A stretch of DNA of 47,948 nt from Bacteroidia bacterium (GCA_020051175.1 JAGVJJ010000085.1:1-47948), one strand, 5' to 3'; numbered from the stretch's first letter, positions 1 through 10,121 are shown. A program made the numbers and translations. The notes: a model not told the origin generated them from the letters alone.

Positions 1-60
1 ATAGCTTTTTATATTTGCTTGATGACATAATGCAAATATACTAGCTTCGCAGTTAACCCT

Positions 61-87
61 AACCACCGCCTAAGGCGGTGGTTTTAT
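61..87. terminator. Hairpin terminator at left edge
   Basis: A perfect 10-bp stem (AACCACCGCC / GGCGGTGGTT) with a 3-base loop is followed by TTAT. It probably ends a gene lying left of the window; bases 1-60 hold no reading frame that I can support. The T-tract is short, so termination strength is uncertain. Confidence 0.6.
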
Positions 88-232
88 AGGAATAATAAAC
101 AAAAAATGTCGATGTTAAAGACACATACATAAAAACAAACCACCCATTTTTCTTTTAATTATATTTTAACGATATTTATTTATATTTTAGCCACTTAATA
201 AATATAGTTTTCATTTTAGTAATAAAAAATAT

Positions 233-1093
233 ATGAAAAGAATAATATTGCTTTTGTGCATTTGCTTTTTAACATTAAAATCAAAATCGCAAATTGTTGC
301 TCAGGATCATGAAGGCCTTGCTACTTTTTTAAACAGTACGCTCTACGTACCAATAACCGGCTACAAGGAATTTGATGAAGCACTTCAAAGTGCTTTTAAA
401 AAGTATTGGAAAATTACGCCATATAAAATGGCGAACGAGGCAGAGTACAGTGCGTTGGAAAAAGAAAACAAAAAACGAAAAGGAAAACAATCGTTTCTGT
501 TCGAATTATCGTATTCGTCTTTTTCTATAACTCGCACCAGCTATGTAAGTACTTTTTACCAAGGTACTGAAGGATATGACTTTTATGATAAAACAAAAAA
601 ATTTAATCACGCTAAATATAGAATAGATTATGTTGTCAAACTAATGAATGATGCAATCACCTTAGTTAAAAACAATAAATTAGGTCCGGCACCAGGAAAT
701 AGTACTCTTTCTTCTCCTCTTCGAGATGAACTTTGTAAACTATTTAGTGAAAATGCCAAGGTGATAAAAGATAAAACTTTGATTCTAAACCGAGATATGA
801 AATTTTTGCGTACGGAGATATACGATGAAAAGATATTTGCTAAATACTATCCTTATTCATATAAATTTGTTTCGGAAGATGAGTTTAATGATATTTTGAA
901 AGGTGAGCAAAAAGAATACGTGTGTTTTATTCCTTCATACAACCTGGATGATGAAGTTAATAAAATAAGTGCGTATGAGTTTGTTTATGAGCCTGCCACA
1001 AGATCTGTGATATATTTGTGGTTTACAAGGGGGTTTAACAAACATATTAAAAAAGAAGACATCGAACAACTAAAGAAAACGATTGGTAAATAA
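233..1093 (+). CDS. Secreted protein of unknown function
   Basis: A 286-residue protein with a Sec signal peptide (MKRIILLLCICFLTLKSKSQ), so it is probably periplasmic or on the cell surface. The body is rich in Lys, Tyr and Phe and shows no motif that I recognise. It is followed after 15 bases by a small outer-membrane-like protein and then a lipoprotein on the same strand, which suggests one transcript making envelope proteins. An AT-rich leader precedes it. Function unknown. Confidence 0.75.
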   Translation: MKRIILLLCICFLTLKSKSQIVAQDHEGLATFLNSTLYVPITGYKEFDEALQSAFKKYWKITPYKMANEAEYSALEKENKKRKGKQSFLFELSYSSFSITRTSYVSTFYQGTEGYDFYDKTKKFNHAKYRIDYVVKLMNDAITLVKNNKLGPAPGNSTLSSPLRDELCKLFSENAKVIKDKTLILNRDMKFLRTEIYDEKIFAKYYPYSYKFVSEDEFNDILKGEQKEYVCFIPSYNLDDEVNKISAYEFVYEPATRSVIYLWFTRGFNKHIKKEDIEQLKKTIGK

Positions 1094-1108
1094 AAGAAGT
1101 ATTCTTGT

Positions 1109-1732
1109 ATGATAAAAAAAGCAAAATACAAAGGTTTTCTACTTATACTTTTTTACATGTTGAACTTGCAAAATGGTTTTAGCCAGATTAGTTTCCGGCC
1201 ATATAACTATAGGCCAACCGGTGACTTTGGATATGTTATGAAACCAACATTTTCTATTGAGATTGGATATATGAAAAGTTTCGTATACGAGCGCTTAAGA
1301 CCTAATTTTTCACTAACTCTGCTAGACATGAAGCCCCGAATGGACGAGTTTCCTGTATATGGGGTCTTAAACGGGACTACTGTGTTGCCTGGAAAACAAT
1401 CGTTTCAAAAATATTTTATTTTTCAGTTAAATGCAGGAATGGACTACCTTTTTTGGGAAAAGGAGAAATTTGGTTTTTATGGCGGTGCGCAGGTAATTAT
1501 TGGTGGTGTAAATGTTTCCTACACTGATCAAATAGAAACAATTAGGCAAATGGATTATGATGGTGGTGCTATACTTGGTGGACTGCGCTTAAGCACAGGT
1601 ATAGAATATGATTTGAACGACCAGATAAGTTTTTTTGCTAATGCATGCCGTAGCGTTATACTGGTGACAGAACCCACAAGTCTTAACTGGTCTAATGATT
1701 ATGGTATTGGGATTTGCTATACATTTGATTAA
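1109..1732 (+). CDS. Small outer-membrane beta-barrel-like protein
   Basis: 207 residues. A signal peptide ends near residue 25 (..NGFSQ). After it come short alternating stretches with Gly and aromatic residues (FGFYGGAQVIIGGVNVSY, LGGLRLSTGIEYDLNDQISFF) and a C-terminal aromatic residue, as in small outer-membrane barrels of Bacteroidota. It lies 15 bases after the previous gene and its stop is just before the following lipoprotein start. The barrel assignment is inferred from residue pattern only; no specific ligand can be named. Confidence 0.65.
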   Translation: MIKKAKYKGFLLILFYMLNLQNGFSQISFRPYNYRPTGDFGYVMKPTFSIEIGYMKSFVYERLRPNFSLTLLDMKPRMDEFPVYGVLNGTTVLPGKQSFQKYFIFQLNAGMDYLFWEKEKFGFYGGAQVIIGGVNVSYTDQIETIRQMDYDGGAILGGLRLSTGIEYDLNDQISFFANACRSVILVTEPTSLNWSNDYGIGICYTFD

Positions 1733-1739
1733 TTTAACT

Positions 1740-2501
1740 ATGAAAAAGTACCTGGTTTTTACATATATTATTTTACTTTTTGTTTGTCTTTGTTCATGTC
1801 GGAAAGCATTAAAAGATGTGAATGATTATATTCCTAAGGTTACGCTCGTTTCCGCCATTATTCAGGATAATGGCTCCGTTCTTCTGACAGGTTCAATTGA
1901 AAATAAGAGTGATTCGCCTGCAGAATATAAAGGATTCTGTTACGATACTAAAAATCCAAATTCAATTCTGGATAATCAGGTACCAGTCGGTGCAGGAGGA
2001 GCTTTCACCGCAGAAATAGGCGGACTCAATGTTGATTCGGTATATTATTTCAAAGCCTGGGCAGCGAATTCTTATGGTTATTCCTATAGCAATGTTATTT
2101 CTTTGGATAGCGTGATGGCCGCACCTATAGTTCCACCTTGCTCTTTAACACCTAATACTGTTGATTTTGGTGATGGTATAATTAAAACATATGCCTTTGT
2201 ATCACAACCCACAACTTCCTATGAACAAATTTCTTATACCGCAACAACAACAAATGGAAATTCAGTAAATTTTACATTCGGTTCATCTTTAACAACACGT
2301 ACGTACATTACGTCAAGTGATCCCTCTCCCGAAAGCGGTGAAATATTTGTAAGTACTGTATCTGGAGGATTAAACCCGGGAACTACAGTATATTTAAATG
2401 CCCTGAGCCCAGGCGTGTACGAACTAACAATTTGCAATGCCCCCAAAACATACAGTGGTTACACATTTATTTTTAATTCCAGATGTACGTTCTCTTACTA
2501 A
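1740..2501 (+). CDS. Putative lipoprotein with fibronectin-like domain
   Basis: 253 residues from ATG 1740. The frame is open further upstream to 1695, but that part overlaps the preceding gene, whereas 1740 gives a textbook lipoprotein signal (MKKYLVFTYIILLFVCLCSC) with a Cys at residues 18 or 20. Residues about 35-120 resemble a fibronectin type III-like fold often seen in Bacteroidota lipoproteins (NKSDSPAEYKGFCYDT; YYFKAWAANSYGYSYSN). The C-terminal half is Ser/Thr-rich and unassigned. Probably anchored to a membrane; role unknown. Confidence 0.7.
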   Translation: MKKYLVFTYIILLFVCLCSCRKALKDVNDYIPKVTLVSAIIQDNGSVLLTGSIENKSDSPAEYKGFCYDTKNPNSILDNQVPVGAGGAFTAEIGGLNVDSVYYFKAWAANSYGYSYSNVISLDSVMAAPIVPPCSLTPNTVDFGDGIIKTYAFVSQPTTSYEQISYTATTTNGNSVNFTFGSSLTTRTYITSSDPSPESGEIFVSTVSGGLNPGTTVYLNALSPGVYELTICNAPKTYSGYTFIFNSRCTFSY

Positions 2502-2538
2502 AAACTTTTTCCCCCTTCCAGCGTAGCAAAAAACGTTA

Positions 2539-2559
2539 GGCGTAGCCTCTGGCTACGCC
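2539..2559 (-). terminator. Hairpin between convergent genes
   Basis: GGCGTAGCC-tct-GGCTACGCC, a perfect 9-bp stem. Read on the minus strand it is followed within 5 bases by TTTTTT, so it best fits a terminator for the minus-strand peptidase gene; it may also stop the lipoprotein transcript. Its arms resemble the hairpin at 4268-4284. Confidence 0.6.
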
Positions 2560-2622
2560 CTTATTAAAAAGGCTTCAGACCTGAATCCAATAAAAAAACT
2601 ATTTTGATTAGGAAGTAAAAAA

Positions 2623-4251
2623 CTATTTCTTGTCACTATCCACAACCACCCTGTCTTCCCTGTTTGCCACATCCCATGCAGTAAAAAACACCAGCTGTGT
2701 AATCTTTGTCATTTTCTTAAAATCTATCTTTTCCACTTCATCCGTTTCTTTATGGTAATCCGGGTGAACACCGCAGAAATAGAAGATTACAGGTATTCCT
2801 CTTTTCGCGAAATTATAATGATCGGAGCGGTAATAATAACGGTTCTTATCGCGCTCGTCATTATAGGTATAATCCAGCTCCAGCCCTGTATACAGCTTGT
2901 TTGCATTTTCACCGGCTTTGTGCAGGGCCGAGCTCAGCTTGTCGGAACCAATGATATACACATAATTGGGATTGTTCTCGTGACGGGAATCAAGACGGCC
3001 TATCATATCAATGTTTAAATCACATACTGTGCTTTTAAGCGGAAAAACAGGGTTTTTTACATAATAGTCTGATCCCAGCAAACCCTTCTCTTCACCGGAA
3101 ACAGCCATAAAAAGTATGCTCCTTCGCGGGCCATGGCCTTCCTTTTTGGCTTTGGCAAATACTTTGGCCATTTCTATTACCGCCACGGTGCCCGAACCAT
3201 CATCATCGGCTCCGTTGAACACCATTTTTCCGGCTTTGCCAAGATGATCGTAATGCGCTGTAATAATCACCACTTCTTCCTTCAAATCGCTTCCCTCAAC
3301 ATATCCAAGCACGTTTTCTGAAGTCACCTGCTGCACGCCATTCTGCACCAAAATACTGAACTTTCTTTTTACCATGATGTGCCACGGGCGCTTGTTCTGG
3401 GCAATTGTTTTACGTATGCCCTGTATCGTATCTGTTTTCTTTGATCCAAGTATGGCACCAGCCATTTTTTCGGAAATATAAAGCACAAACGGGCTTTCCG
3501 GGTCCATCTGGAACTTCATGGATGGCGATTCCAGCTTATGTTTATAGGTTTGCAAATCCTTATTGATATCTTCTACTACCACCAGCAGGGCTTTTACGCC
3601 CAACTCACGCGCTTCCTCAATCTTCACGCGCCCGTAAGACGTCCATGCAGATTTTGATTTTTTACCCGTAATCAGTGAGGTAGAGTCCTTCAGTATCGGT
3701 TCACCCGCTAGTACCATCACTACTTTACCCTTCACGTTTACCCCTTTGTAATCATTATAGCTGATGTCTTTTATACCATATCCCAGGAACAGCACGCTGT
3801 CCGTTTCAATCCATTGCCGGGCTTGTTCCGGGTAAGTATAAAAATCCTTGTTGTTTTTGAACTTTTTCCCCTCTACCCTTACTTCAGCAGGTTTTGGCAG
3901 GATCACATTCAGTGAAAAGCTTTGAAAATAAGTGGTATCCTTATAAGTAGGAATGCCGGCAGCCTTAAACTGCTGTGCAATATAGGCAGCAGCCATTTTC
4001 TGGCCCTTTTTGCCTGTTTCCCGGCCTTCATAAGCGTCTGAAGCCAACACATGCAGGTTACGGCTCATATTTTCCAGGGAAATACTTTTTGAATAATATT
4101 CCGCCACACTGTCCTTCCCTTCCGCCCGTTTGTATTTCTTCGGGTCAATGTGTGGCTGGGAAATCGAAAAAAATGGGGTCAGCAATGCCAGAAATACCAA
4201 CATCAACCCTTTGTAAAAATCCTTCACGCTATAAATTCGTTTGTTTAACAC
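2623..4251 (-). CDS. M28 family zinc aminopeptidase with PA domain
   Basis: 542 residues. An N-terminal hydrophobic segment (about residues 14-32, ending SISQ) acts as signal peptide or anchor. A protease-associated-like insert lies at about 145-300 and the M28 catalytic domain at about 310-530. The co-catalytic zinc ligands are visible in order: His in AHYDHLG, bridging Asp in NGADDDGSG, catalytic Glu and ligand Glu in SGEEKGLLGS, Asp in NIDMIGR, and His in the C-terminal stretch GVHPDYHKETDE. This family cleaves N-terminal residues from peptides. It is expected in the periplasm or outside the cell, feeding on protein. It stands alone, 131 bases downstream of rpiB on the same strand. Confidence 0.93.
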   Translation of the reverse strand: MLNKRIYSVKDFYKGLMLVFLALLTPFFSISQPHIDPKKYKRAEGKDSVAEYYSKSISLENMSRNLHVLASDAYEGRETGKKGQKMAAAYIAQQFKAAGIPTYKDTTYFQSFSLNVILPKPAEVRVEGKKFKNNKDFYTYPEQARQWIETDSVLFLGYGIKDISYNDYKGVNVKGKVVMVLAGEPILKDSTSLITGKKSKSAWTSYGRVKIEEARELGVKALLVVVEDINKDLQTYKHKLESPSMKFQMDPESPFVLYISEKMAGAILGSKKTDTIQGIRKTIAQNKRPWHIMVKRKFSILVQNGVQQVTSENVLGYVEGSDLKEEVVIITAHYDHLGKAGKMVFNGADDDGSGTVAVIEMAKVFAKAKKEGHGPRRSILFMAVSGEEKGLLGSDYYVKNPVFPLKSTVCDLNIDMIGRLDSRHENNPNYVYIIGSDKLSSALHKAGENANKLYTGLELDYTYNDERDKNRYYYRSDHYNFAKRGIPVIFYFCGVHPDYHKETDEVEKIDFKKMTKITQLVFFTAWDVANREDRVVVDSDKK

Positions 4252-4267
4252 TGGTATCGCTATATCT

Positions 4268-4284
4268 GTCCGCCTCTGGCGGAC
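4268..4284. repeat. Small palindrome (GTCCGCC-tct-GGCGGAC)
   Basis: A 7-bp stem with loop tct in the gap between the M28 gene and rpiB. It shares the loop and the inner GCC/GGC arms with the hairpin at 2539-2559, so the two may belong to one short dispersed palindrome family. Confidence 0.45.
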
Positions 4285-4338
4285 GAAAATTTTAAAATAG
4301 ACCTCTATTTAACTAAAAATCCTTAATCTAAAAATCTA

Positions 4339-4360
4339 TTTAATCTGTGAATCTGTGGCT
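4339..4360. repeat. Dispersed repeat, 'AATCTGTGAATCTGTGGCT' type
   Basis: This 22-base stretch recurs with minor changes in both arms of the hairpin at 41171-41215. Short repeats of this wording lie in non-coding gaps here, so I regard them as a genome-wide intergenic repeat rather than a gene-specific signal. Confidence 0.5.
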
Positions 4361-4382
4361 AAAACTCATAGTTAATTGGTAC

Positions 4383-4820
4383 TTAACAGGTAAAATCCGA
4401 AATTTTTCTCACCCTGTCCGTATGCCTGCCCCCTTCAAATGCTGTATTTAAAAACAAATCCACACACTTTTTAGCCTCTTCTTCACTGATAAAACGTGCC
4501 GGAAGCGTAAGGATATTGGCATCGTTGTGCTGACGGGCAAGCTCTGCCACCTGTGCATTCCAGCATAAGGCGGCACGTATGCCTTTATGTTTATTGGCTG
4601 CCATGTTAATACCGTTTCCGGAGCCACACATCAGCAAACCAAAATCAAATTCCTTATTTTCAACACCCGCTGCCACCGGATGCGCAAAATCCGCATAATC
4701 CGCACGATCTTCAGAATAAGCACCGAAATCTTTCAGCTCAAAACCTTGTTCCTGTAAATAACTTCTCAATACTTCCTTCAGGCAAAAACCTGCATGGTCG
4801 GAACCTATCGCTATCTTCAT
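4383..4820 (-). CDS. rpiB: Ribose 5-phosphate isomerase B
   Basis: 145 residues, the usual length of RpiB. It interconverts ribose 5-phosphate and ribulose 5-phosphate in the non-oxidative pentose phosphate pathway, in the cytoplasm. The N-terminal MKIAIGSDHAGF carries the conserved DHAG; the catalytic Cys lies in LLMCGSGNGI; and AALCWN and ARQHNDAN are also typical. RpiB is unrelated to RpiA and is the common form in Bacteroidota. It is probably transcribed from the AT-rich region beyond 4820, perhaps together with the downstream peptidase, though the palindrome between them may separate them. Confidence 0.96.
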   Translation of the reverse strand: MKIAIGSDHAGFCLKEVLRSYLQEQGFELKDFGAYSEDRADYADFAHPVAAGVENKEFDFGLLMCGSGNGINMAANKHKGIRAALCWNAQVAELARQHNDANILTLPARFISEEEAKKCVDLFLNTAFEGGRHTDRVRKISDFTC

Positions 4821-5495
4821 AATGTTAATGGGTTATTAGTTATTGGTTATTAAGTTATTGGTTATTAGATTGATATATTAGTAGAGCCTACGCTGAAACT
4901 ATGGCGCAAGCGTTAAAAATTCGTATTTAGTAGCAAACACAGTTTCGTAAATTCGTATCCATTCGTTTATCCGTAACCAAGTAAATCCGTACCATTCGTT
5001 ATCTGTAACCACCGTTATGAACAGCTTTTTTACGTTATGAACACGCATTACAAAATTCAAAATAAAACCTTGAAAACTAGCCTACTAAATTTTAATCTTA
5101 TCAACACTAAAACTGTTGATAATAATAGTTTCTATTTAAAAGCTATAAAAACTATTCCTTGCATTGTTAAAATATAAAACCACTATCATTTAATTTATAC
5201 TTAAACAATATTATTTATCATAATTTAAGATAAAAAGCCAACAGTTTAATAACATAAAAATGCGTATTTTTGTATACCAAATTATCAAAAGCAAAACTTA
5301 TCAGAACAGTGTGTATAAAACACTATAATTCTATATTTCAGCTCTTTAGTTCTTTTGGCTATTTTAAAAAATTGTTACTCATTTGTTAATAACAGAAATA
5401 TCAAACTTTTGCCAAAAAACATTTGAACCGTATTAACAGACCAATAACAACAACAAGTTTTTTTAAATTTAAATTAATTAAATATTATTATTGAT
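4821..5495. other. 675-bp AT-rich intergenic region with tandem repeats
   Basis: No gene is seen. The left part holds two near-identical ~27-base units (4951-4978 and 4984-5010, each of the form ATTCGTA..CATTCGTT..GTAACC), followed by a 10-base direct repeat GTTATGAACA at 5014 and 5034. The right part is very AT-rich and probably promoter DNA for nadA. A TATTTTTG match to the TAnnTTTG box sits at 5265-5272, 224 bases before the nadA start. Confidence 0.55.
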
Positions 5496-6482
5496 ATGGA
5501 AATGGATTTGCTGACGAAAGGTTTTCTGGACATTCCAATCGATTTATCCGTAGATTTGTTTTCGGAAATTGAAAAACTCAAAAAAGAAAAAAATGCAATC
5601 ATTCTCGCCCACTACTACCAGGATGCCGATATACAGGACATTGCTGATTTTATTGGCGACAGCCTTGCCTTATCCCAGCAGGCTGCAAAAACGGATGCCG
5701 ACATTATTCTTTTCGCAGGTGTTCATTTCATGGCTGAAACAGCTAAAATACTGTGCCCGCAGAAAAAGGTTTTACTGCCCGATTTGAATGCCGGCTGCTC
5801 GCTTGCAGATTCTTGTCCGGCCGACAAATTTGCGGAGTTTAAAGCACAGCACCCCGACCACCTCGTAATTTCCTACATCAACTGCTCTGCAGATATCAAA
5901 GCCCTTACCGACATCATTTGTACATCGTCAAATGCGGAACAGATTGTACAAAGTTTACCGAAAGACCAGAAAATAATTTTTGCACCAGACAAAAACCTTG
6001 GGGCATATATCCGCAAAAAAACAGGCCGTGATATGGTGCTCTGGGATGGAAGCTGCATGGTGCATGAGATTTTTTCCATTGAAAAAATTACAAAGTTGAA
6101 GAACCAGTTCCCGAATGCAAAAATGATAGCCCATCCTGAATGTGAAGCTGCTGTGCTAGAGCTTGCTGATTACGTGGGGAGTACAAGTGGTTTATTAAGC
6201 TATGCTCAAAAATCAGATGCGAAAGAGTTTATTGTGGCTACAGAAGCGGGCATATTGCATCAGATGAACAAAGCATGCCCTGAAAAGGTATTTATAGCCG
6301 CTCCACCGAATAATTCCTGTGCTTGTAATGATTGCCCCCACATGAAATTAAACACGCTGGAAAAGCTTTATAATTGCTTAAAATACGAACAGCCCGAGAT
6401 TATTATGCCTGCAGATTTAATTGAAAAAGCCAGAAAACCGATTATCAGGATGTTGGAACTTTCGGCTCAGTTTGGGTTATAA
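5496..6482 (+). CDS. nadA: Quinolinate synthase
   Basis: 328 residues, normal for NadA. It condenses iminoaspartate with dihydroxyacetone phosphate to quinolinate for NAD synthesis, using a [4Fe-4S] cluster in the cytoplasm. The early motif [20 protein letters not shown] is diagnostic. The three cluster cysteines are in [19 protein letters not shown] and [10 protein letters not shown]. No nadB or nadC follows: the next gene is an exported protein, so nadA is probably a single-gene unit. The start at 5496 gives a short leader before the conserved core and is the only good ATG. Confidence 0.97.
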   Translation: MEMDLLTKGFLDIPIDLSVDLFSEIEKLKKEKNAIILAHYYQDADIQDIADFIGDSLALSQQAAKTDADIILFAGVHFMAETAKILCPQKKVLLPDLNAGCSLADSCPADKFAEFKAQHPDHLVISYINCSADIKALTDIICTSSNAEQIVQSLPKDQKIIFAPDKNLGAYIRKKTGRDMVLWDGSCMVHEIFSIEKITKLKNQFPNAKMIAHPECEAAVLELADYVGSTSGLLSYAQKSDAKEFIVATEAGILHQMNKACPEKVFIAAPPNNSCACNDCPHMKLNTLEKLYNCLKYEQPEIIMPADLIEKARKPIIRMLELSAQFGL

Positions 6483-6554
6483 AAAATAAAAAAAATTTAA
6501 TAAGTTGTTTAAATCAGTTAGTTAAATTTAATTTTAGATAGTTTGAAATAAAAA

Positions 6555-8140
6555 ATGAAAAAAATAACTACGCTTATCGCTTTTTGTTCTTTTATCACAT
6601 TTTCCCTTTGTTCTCAAACATGGAGTTCCTTAGGTTTGGTCTGAACGACAAAGGCAGGGTTCTTTTAAACGATACGGTAAATAACAAGCTGATAGTTGGC
6701 GGAGATTTTACATCTGCAGGCAACCAGATTGCAAATTTTATAGCATCCTGGGATGGATCCGATTGGGAAAATATGGGAGTAGGCTTTAATGCCCCTGTTC
6801 AGGCTTTGGCTATTTATAACAACGAACTGTATGCTGGTGGAAATTTTACCCTGTCCGGAACGGATACCGTTAAATATCTTGCAAAATGGAATGGTACACA
6901 ATGGATACCTGTTGGTCAGGACATAGCCAATGGAAATGTAAAATTTTTAAAATCATTTCAGGGTAAATTATACATAAGCGGAGATTTTACATCGTATGGT
7001 AGTATCTCGCGAAAAAATGTAACATGGAATGGGACCGCTTTTGATAGTATTGCCGGTTTTCTTGATGGTCTTCCTTCATGGTCAGGAACAGCAATTACCG
7101 ATATGGCTTATTATAAATTTAAAACTTATTATGCTTTCGGAGGTTATTTATTTTCTTCCAACGGGTTTACATACCAGGGAATTACTGGCCCTACAGCAAG
7201 TTTCCCTATCAATGTAAAAACGCTTGAAGTAGATCCCAGTCAAAACCTCTTGTATGTAGCAGGTTATAACACTGATCCCGATTATTATTCATATTGTGCC
7301 AATGTATATGACGGCACAAATTTCCAGCTCACCACCATGTTTAACTATGAGTATGCTACCAATGGTCCTATTAATGCTTTAAAATTGGTTGGTGGCAATA
7401 TGTACATGGGTGGGGATTTTTACGAAGCGGCCTGGGGAGTAAATCCAACTGTGAGTGCGTATAATATCACAAAATACAATACAACCAGCCACGCGTTTTC
7501 TGCTGTGGATTATGGAACTGACGGACCAATACTTGATATCGAATTATATAAAAACTCCCTGTATGTTACAGGTGATTTTGTGAATGCCGGAAATTCAACA
7601 AGCAATTTTATTTCTAAACTGGGCTGTCTCATACCGCCAACTGTTACATTAGCCTCTTTTTCGGCTGTATGTGTAAACGATTCACCTCTTACTCTTAGCG
7701 GAGGAAATCCGGTTGGAGGAACCTATTCCGGACCAGGTGTTAGTTCCGGTGTATTTAACCCTTCTGTAGCCGGTATCGGAAATAAACAGATTACATATAC
7801 ATATACCGATTCAATTACCGGATGTTCCAAGTCAGTATCAAAACAGATCAATGTTTCCAGTTGTGGAGTAGGTATAAATGAGCTTGCGGACGGTGAGCAG
7901 CCGATAATGGTTTTTCCGAATCCATCTGAAAATAACTGGAATTGTACCATAAAAAACAATCTCCCTGTTTCCGATGTTTATCTGTCTGATGTTACGGGAA
8001 AGGTAATTTGGAAATATGCTGCCGGCACTCATCCTGAAAAAACAATTGTGATTCCGAATAAAGATATCAATTCCGGTATTTATATTTTAAAAACAGTCAT
8101 AAACAATACGGTATATGTTCAAAAATTAATCAAGCCGTAA
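6555..8140 (+). CDS. T9SS-exported beta-propeller protein, frameshifted
   Basis: Reading from ATG 6555 gives a signal peptide (MKKITTLIAFCSFITFSLCS) and then QTWSSLGLV before a TGA at 6642. The next frame continues without a break from about 6635 to 8140 (LNDKGRVLLNDTVNNKLIVG...). One extra T in the TTT at 6635-6637 would join the two as ..SSLGFGLNDKG.., so I annotate one gene with a frameshift. The body has about six Gly-rich propeller-like repeats (IVGGDFTSAGNQIANFIASW, LYAGGNF, LYISGDF, MYMGGDF, LYVTGDF). Then comes an Ig-like module (GGTYSGPGV) and a type A T9SS sorting domain (VFPNPSENNW to the end). The product should be exported and attached to the surface. Without correction, translation would stop after 29 residues. 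Confidence 0.8.
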
Positions 8141-8150
8141 TCTTTACCGA

Positions 8151-8336
8151 ATGGAAAACAAAAGAAAAAATCCAGGGATTATAATCACTCCTATTCTGCT
8201 TGTCATTATGTCGGGCAATTGTTTAAGGATCCTTTCAAACGGGAATATCAGAACAGTTGAATTTATAGCCATTTTGGCAACAGGTGTACTTTTAGGAATT
8301 TTAATCATGCAGTTAATAACACTAAGAAATAAATAA
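8151..8336 (+). CDS. Small two-helix membrane protein
   Basis: 61 residues with two hydrophobic helices (about 9-24 and 37-56) joined by a short polar turn, and basic residues at both ends. It lies 10 bases after the T9SS gene and 25 before the VOC gene, so it is probably co-transcribed. I do not recognise the family. Confidence 0.6.
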   Translation: MENKRKNPGIIITPILLVIMSGNCLRILSNGNIRTVEFIAILATGVLLGILIMQLITLRNK

Positions 8337-8361
8337 ATAAGAAATAATTAAATAATTGAAA

Positions 8362-9168
8362 ATGAGACATTTAATATTGATAATTGCTGTATTTTACTCA
8401 TTTTCACTGGTTTCACAAAATTCTGAAAAAAAAGACAAGATGATGGTAGCTCTTATTACACGTGCACCTAAGCTGGAAAACAGCATCGATTTTTATAAAA
8501 AACTGGCTTTTAAACAGCTTCCAAAGCCCACTTTTAAAACAGTTGCCCAGCAGGAAGCACCCAGGGCCGAAGCAGTCTTTTTTACTGACGGAAAAATGGT
8601 GATAGAAGTTAGTGCCGATATATTTGTACGTGCAGGGCTTAAAATGTATAAAAAATCCTGGGCCTCCGAAATTTCAAAATTGGAAGCCATTACAAAGGTT
8701 TTTAAAACAAAAGATGGCTATTTGCTTTACGATCCAAGCGGTATAGCCATTTACCTGGTAGAATATGAATTTAATGTTGATTTCATCCCGGCCGACAGCG
8801 CTTTCAGTCATTTAGGCAATTACCAGGGCTTAACCGTTGAATCGCCAGATATAGAAAAAGCTTTTAAGGTTTATGAAAACCTGGGCTTTAAATTGAAAAT
8901 GGGTGAAGCTGCAAAAGGCTTCGTAGGATTGGTTTCGCCAGATAATTTTACTGTTACGCTTCTTGCCCCGCAAATGTGCCCGCACATGTTTTTCAATCCT
9001 TCGGTCACTTATTTCAACGGAAAAAATAACCCCGGTGTAATTAAGAAAATAAGGGAGCTCAATATCCCAATCACCGAAGAAATAGGGGTTTTTAATAAAA
9101 TCGAGGATGTCGATAACATAATTATCCGCGATCCGGGTGGATTCGGATTTTTTATCTTCAACGATTAG
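8362..9168 (+). CDS. Exported VOC (glyoxalase-like) protein, two modules
   Basis: 268 residues from ATG 8362. A TTG two codons earlier is in frame but unneeded. It has a signal peptide (MRHLILIIAVFYSFSLVSQ). Two VOC-type half domains follow: about residues 30-130 (LENSIDFYKKLAFKQLPKP ... YDPSGIAIYLVEY) and about 145-268 (SPDIEKAFKVYENLGFKL ... IIRDPGGFGFFIF). This is the paired beta-alpha-beta-beta-beta layout of glyoxalase and dioxygenase relatives. Metal ligands are not clear enough to assign chemistry. Export of a VOC protein is less usual than the cytoplasmic forms. Confidence 0.72.
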   Translation: MRHLILIIAVFYSFSLVSQNSEKKDKMMVALITRAPKLENSIDFYKKLAFKQLPKPTFKTVAQQEAPRAEAVFFTDGKMVIEVSADIFVRAGLKMYKKSWASEISKLEAITKVFKTKDGYLLYDPSGIAIYLVEYEFNVDFIPADSAFSHLGNYQGLTVESPDIEKAFKVYENLGFKLKMGEAAKGFVGLVSPDNFTVTLLAPQMCPHMFFNPSVTYFNGKNNPGVIKKIRELNIPITEEIGVFNKIEDVDNIIIRDPGGFGFFIFND

Positions 9169-9273
9169 TTGATAAAAAAATTTAAAAACAGTCGCCAATT
9201 GCTGCTTTTTTTATAGGTTTGTTAGTGGTTTTAAAAGGAATAACCGTATATAAACGTCAGCACCCGTAAGGCA

Positions 9274-10119
9274 ATGAATTTAAACATATCTGATTTTATC
9301 GCCATTTCAGGAAGATATGCCGGTTCCTTTGCAAGTATTGTTTTTAGTGGCGTTATAACAGCTGTTGTTGTTTTAATTTTGTCGCTTTTAGTGTTATTTT
9401 TATTCAGGAGGTTTGTTCTTGTTAAAAGAAAACACATCGTTCTTAAAGTTATTGCAATAGCTTATTTTGTGCTTATACCGCTTATTTGTGGCTTTTTCGC
9501 CTTCAAATGGCAGGTGGTAAATAAATTTGGCAATAATCTGGCAGAAAATATCACTAAAGATGTAAAACCAGTGGATTTGATGGTGAAAGACAAACTTTCG
9601 GGTATTGTAAACGGATTGTACCTCAATAAATCAGAAAACCTGGAAGGAAAAATCCCGGTTTCGGTCAATGATTTGATAAACATTTTATCCGACACGCTGT
9701 ATGTGAATTACCTCCAGATTACAAAGGTGGAAAGGCCCGACAGCCAGAATGAGCTTGTTAACAAAGCCATAAAGTTATACATCCGTGTCACTAAAAGCGA
9801 AGGAATCGCTTTTCTGATAAAGAAAGGTGTAAGCAAAGTTCTTGCAAAACAGCTCAGGCTGAAGGAAGAAACAACCAAACAAATGATGGATACCAAGCTG
9901 GGTAAGCTTTTTGATGATGGTATACTTTGCACTATTGTGGATTGTGAAATAAAACAGGTGTTTGGGGGAATGAAAAATTCCATACTCACAATGCTTGCAG
10001 TTATATTGGCAATCCCATTGATAGAAATTGCAATTGCAAACTGGTTGTTCAGAAAAGAGGTTAAAAACGCTGCTGCTCAGATTGTAGTAGAAAGCAATAG
10101 CAATGTAATTGTTGATTAA
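9274..10119 (+). CDS. Membrane protein of unknown function
   Basis: 281 residues. Two N-terminal transmembrane helices (about 17-45 and 54-77) are followed by a soluble region of about 150 residues with a Lys-rich helical character, and one C-terminal helix (about 236-262, SILTMLAVILAIPLIEIAIA). No motif recognised. The gene ends 2 bases before the next start, so translation of the two may be coupled. Confidence 0.65.
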   Translation: MNLNISDFIAISGRYAGSFASIVFSGVITAVVVLILSLLVLFLFRRFVLVKRKHIVLKVIAIAYFVLIPLICGFFAFKWQVVNKFGNNLAENITKDVKPVDLMVKDKLSGIVNGLYLNKSENLEGKIPVSVNDLINILSDTLYVNYLQITKVERPDSQNELVNKAIKLYIRVTKSEGIAFLIKKGVSKVLAKQLRLKEETTKQMMDTKLGKLFDDGILCTIVDCEIKQVFGGMKNSILTMLAVILAIPLIEIAIANWLFRKEVKNAAAQIVVESNSNVIVD

Positions 10120-10121
10120 AC

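Noticed and set aside
1695..1740. Longer N-terminus of the lipoprotein gene
   Set aside because: It overlaps the preceding gene and would bury the lipoprotein signal peptide that starts at 1740.
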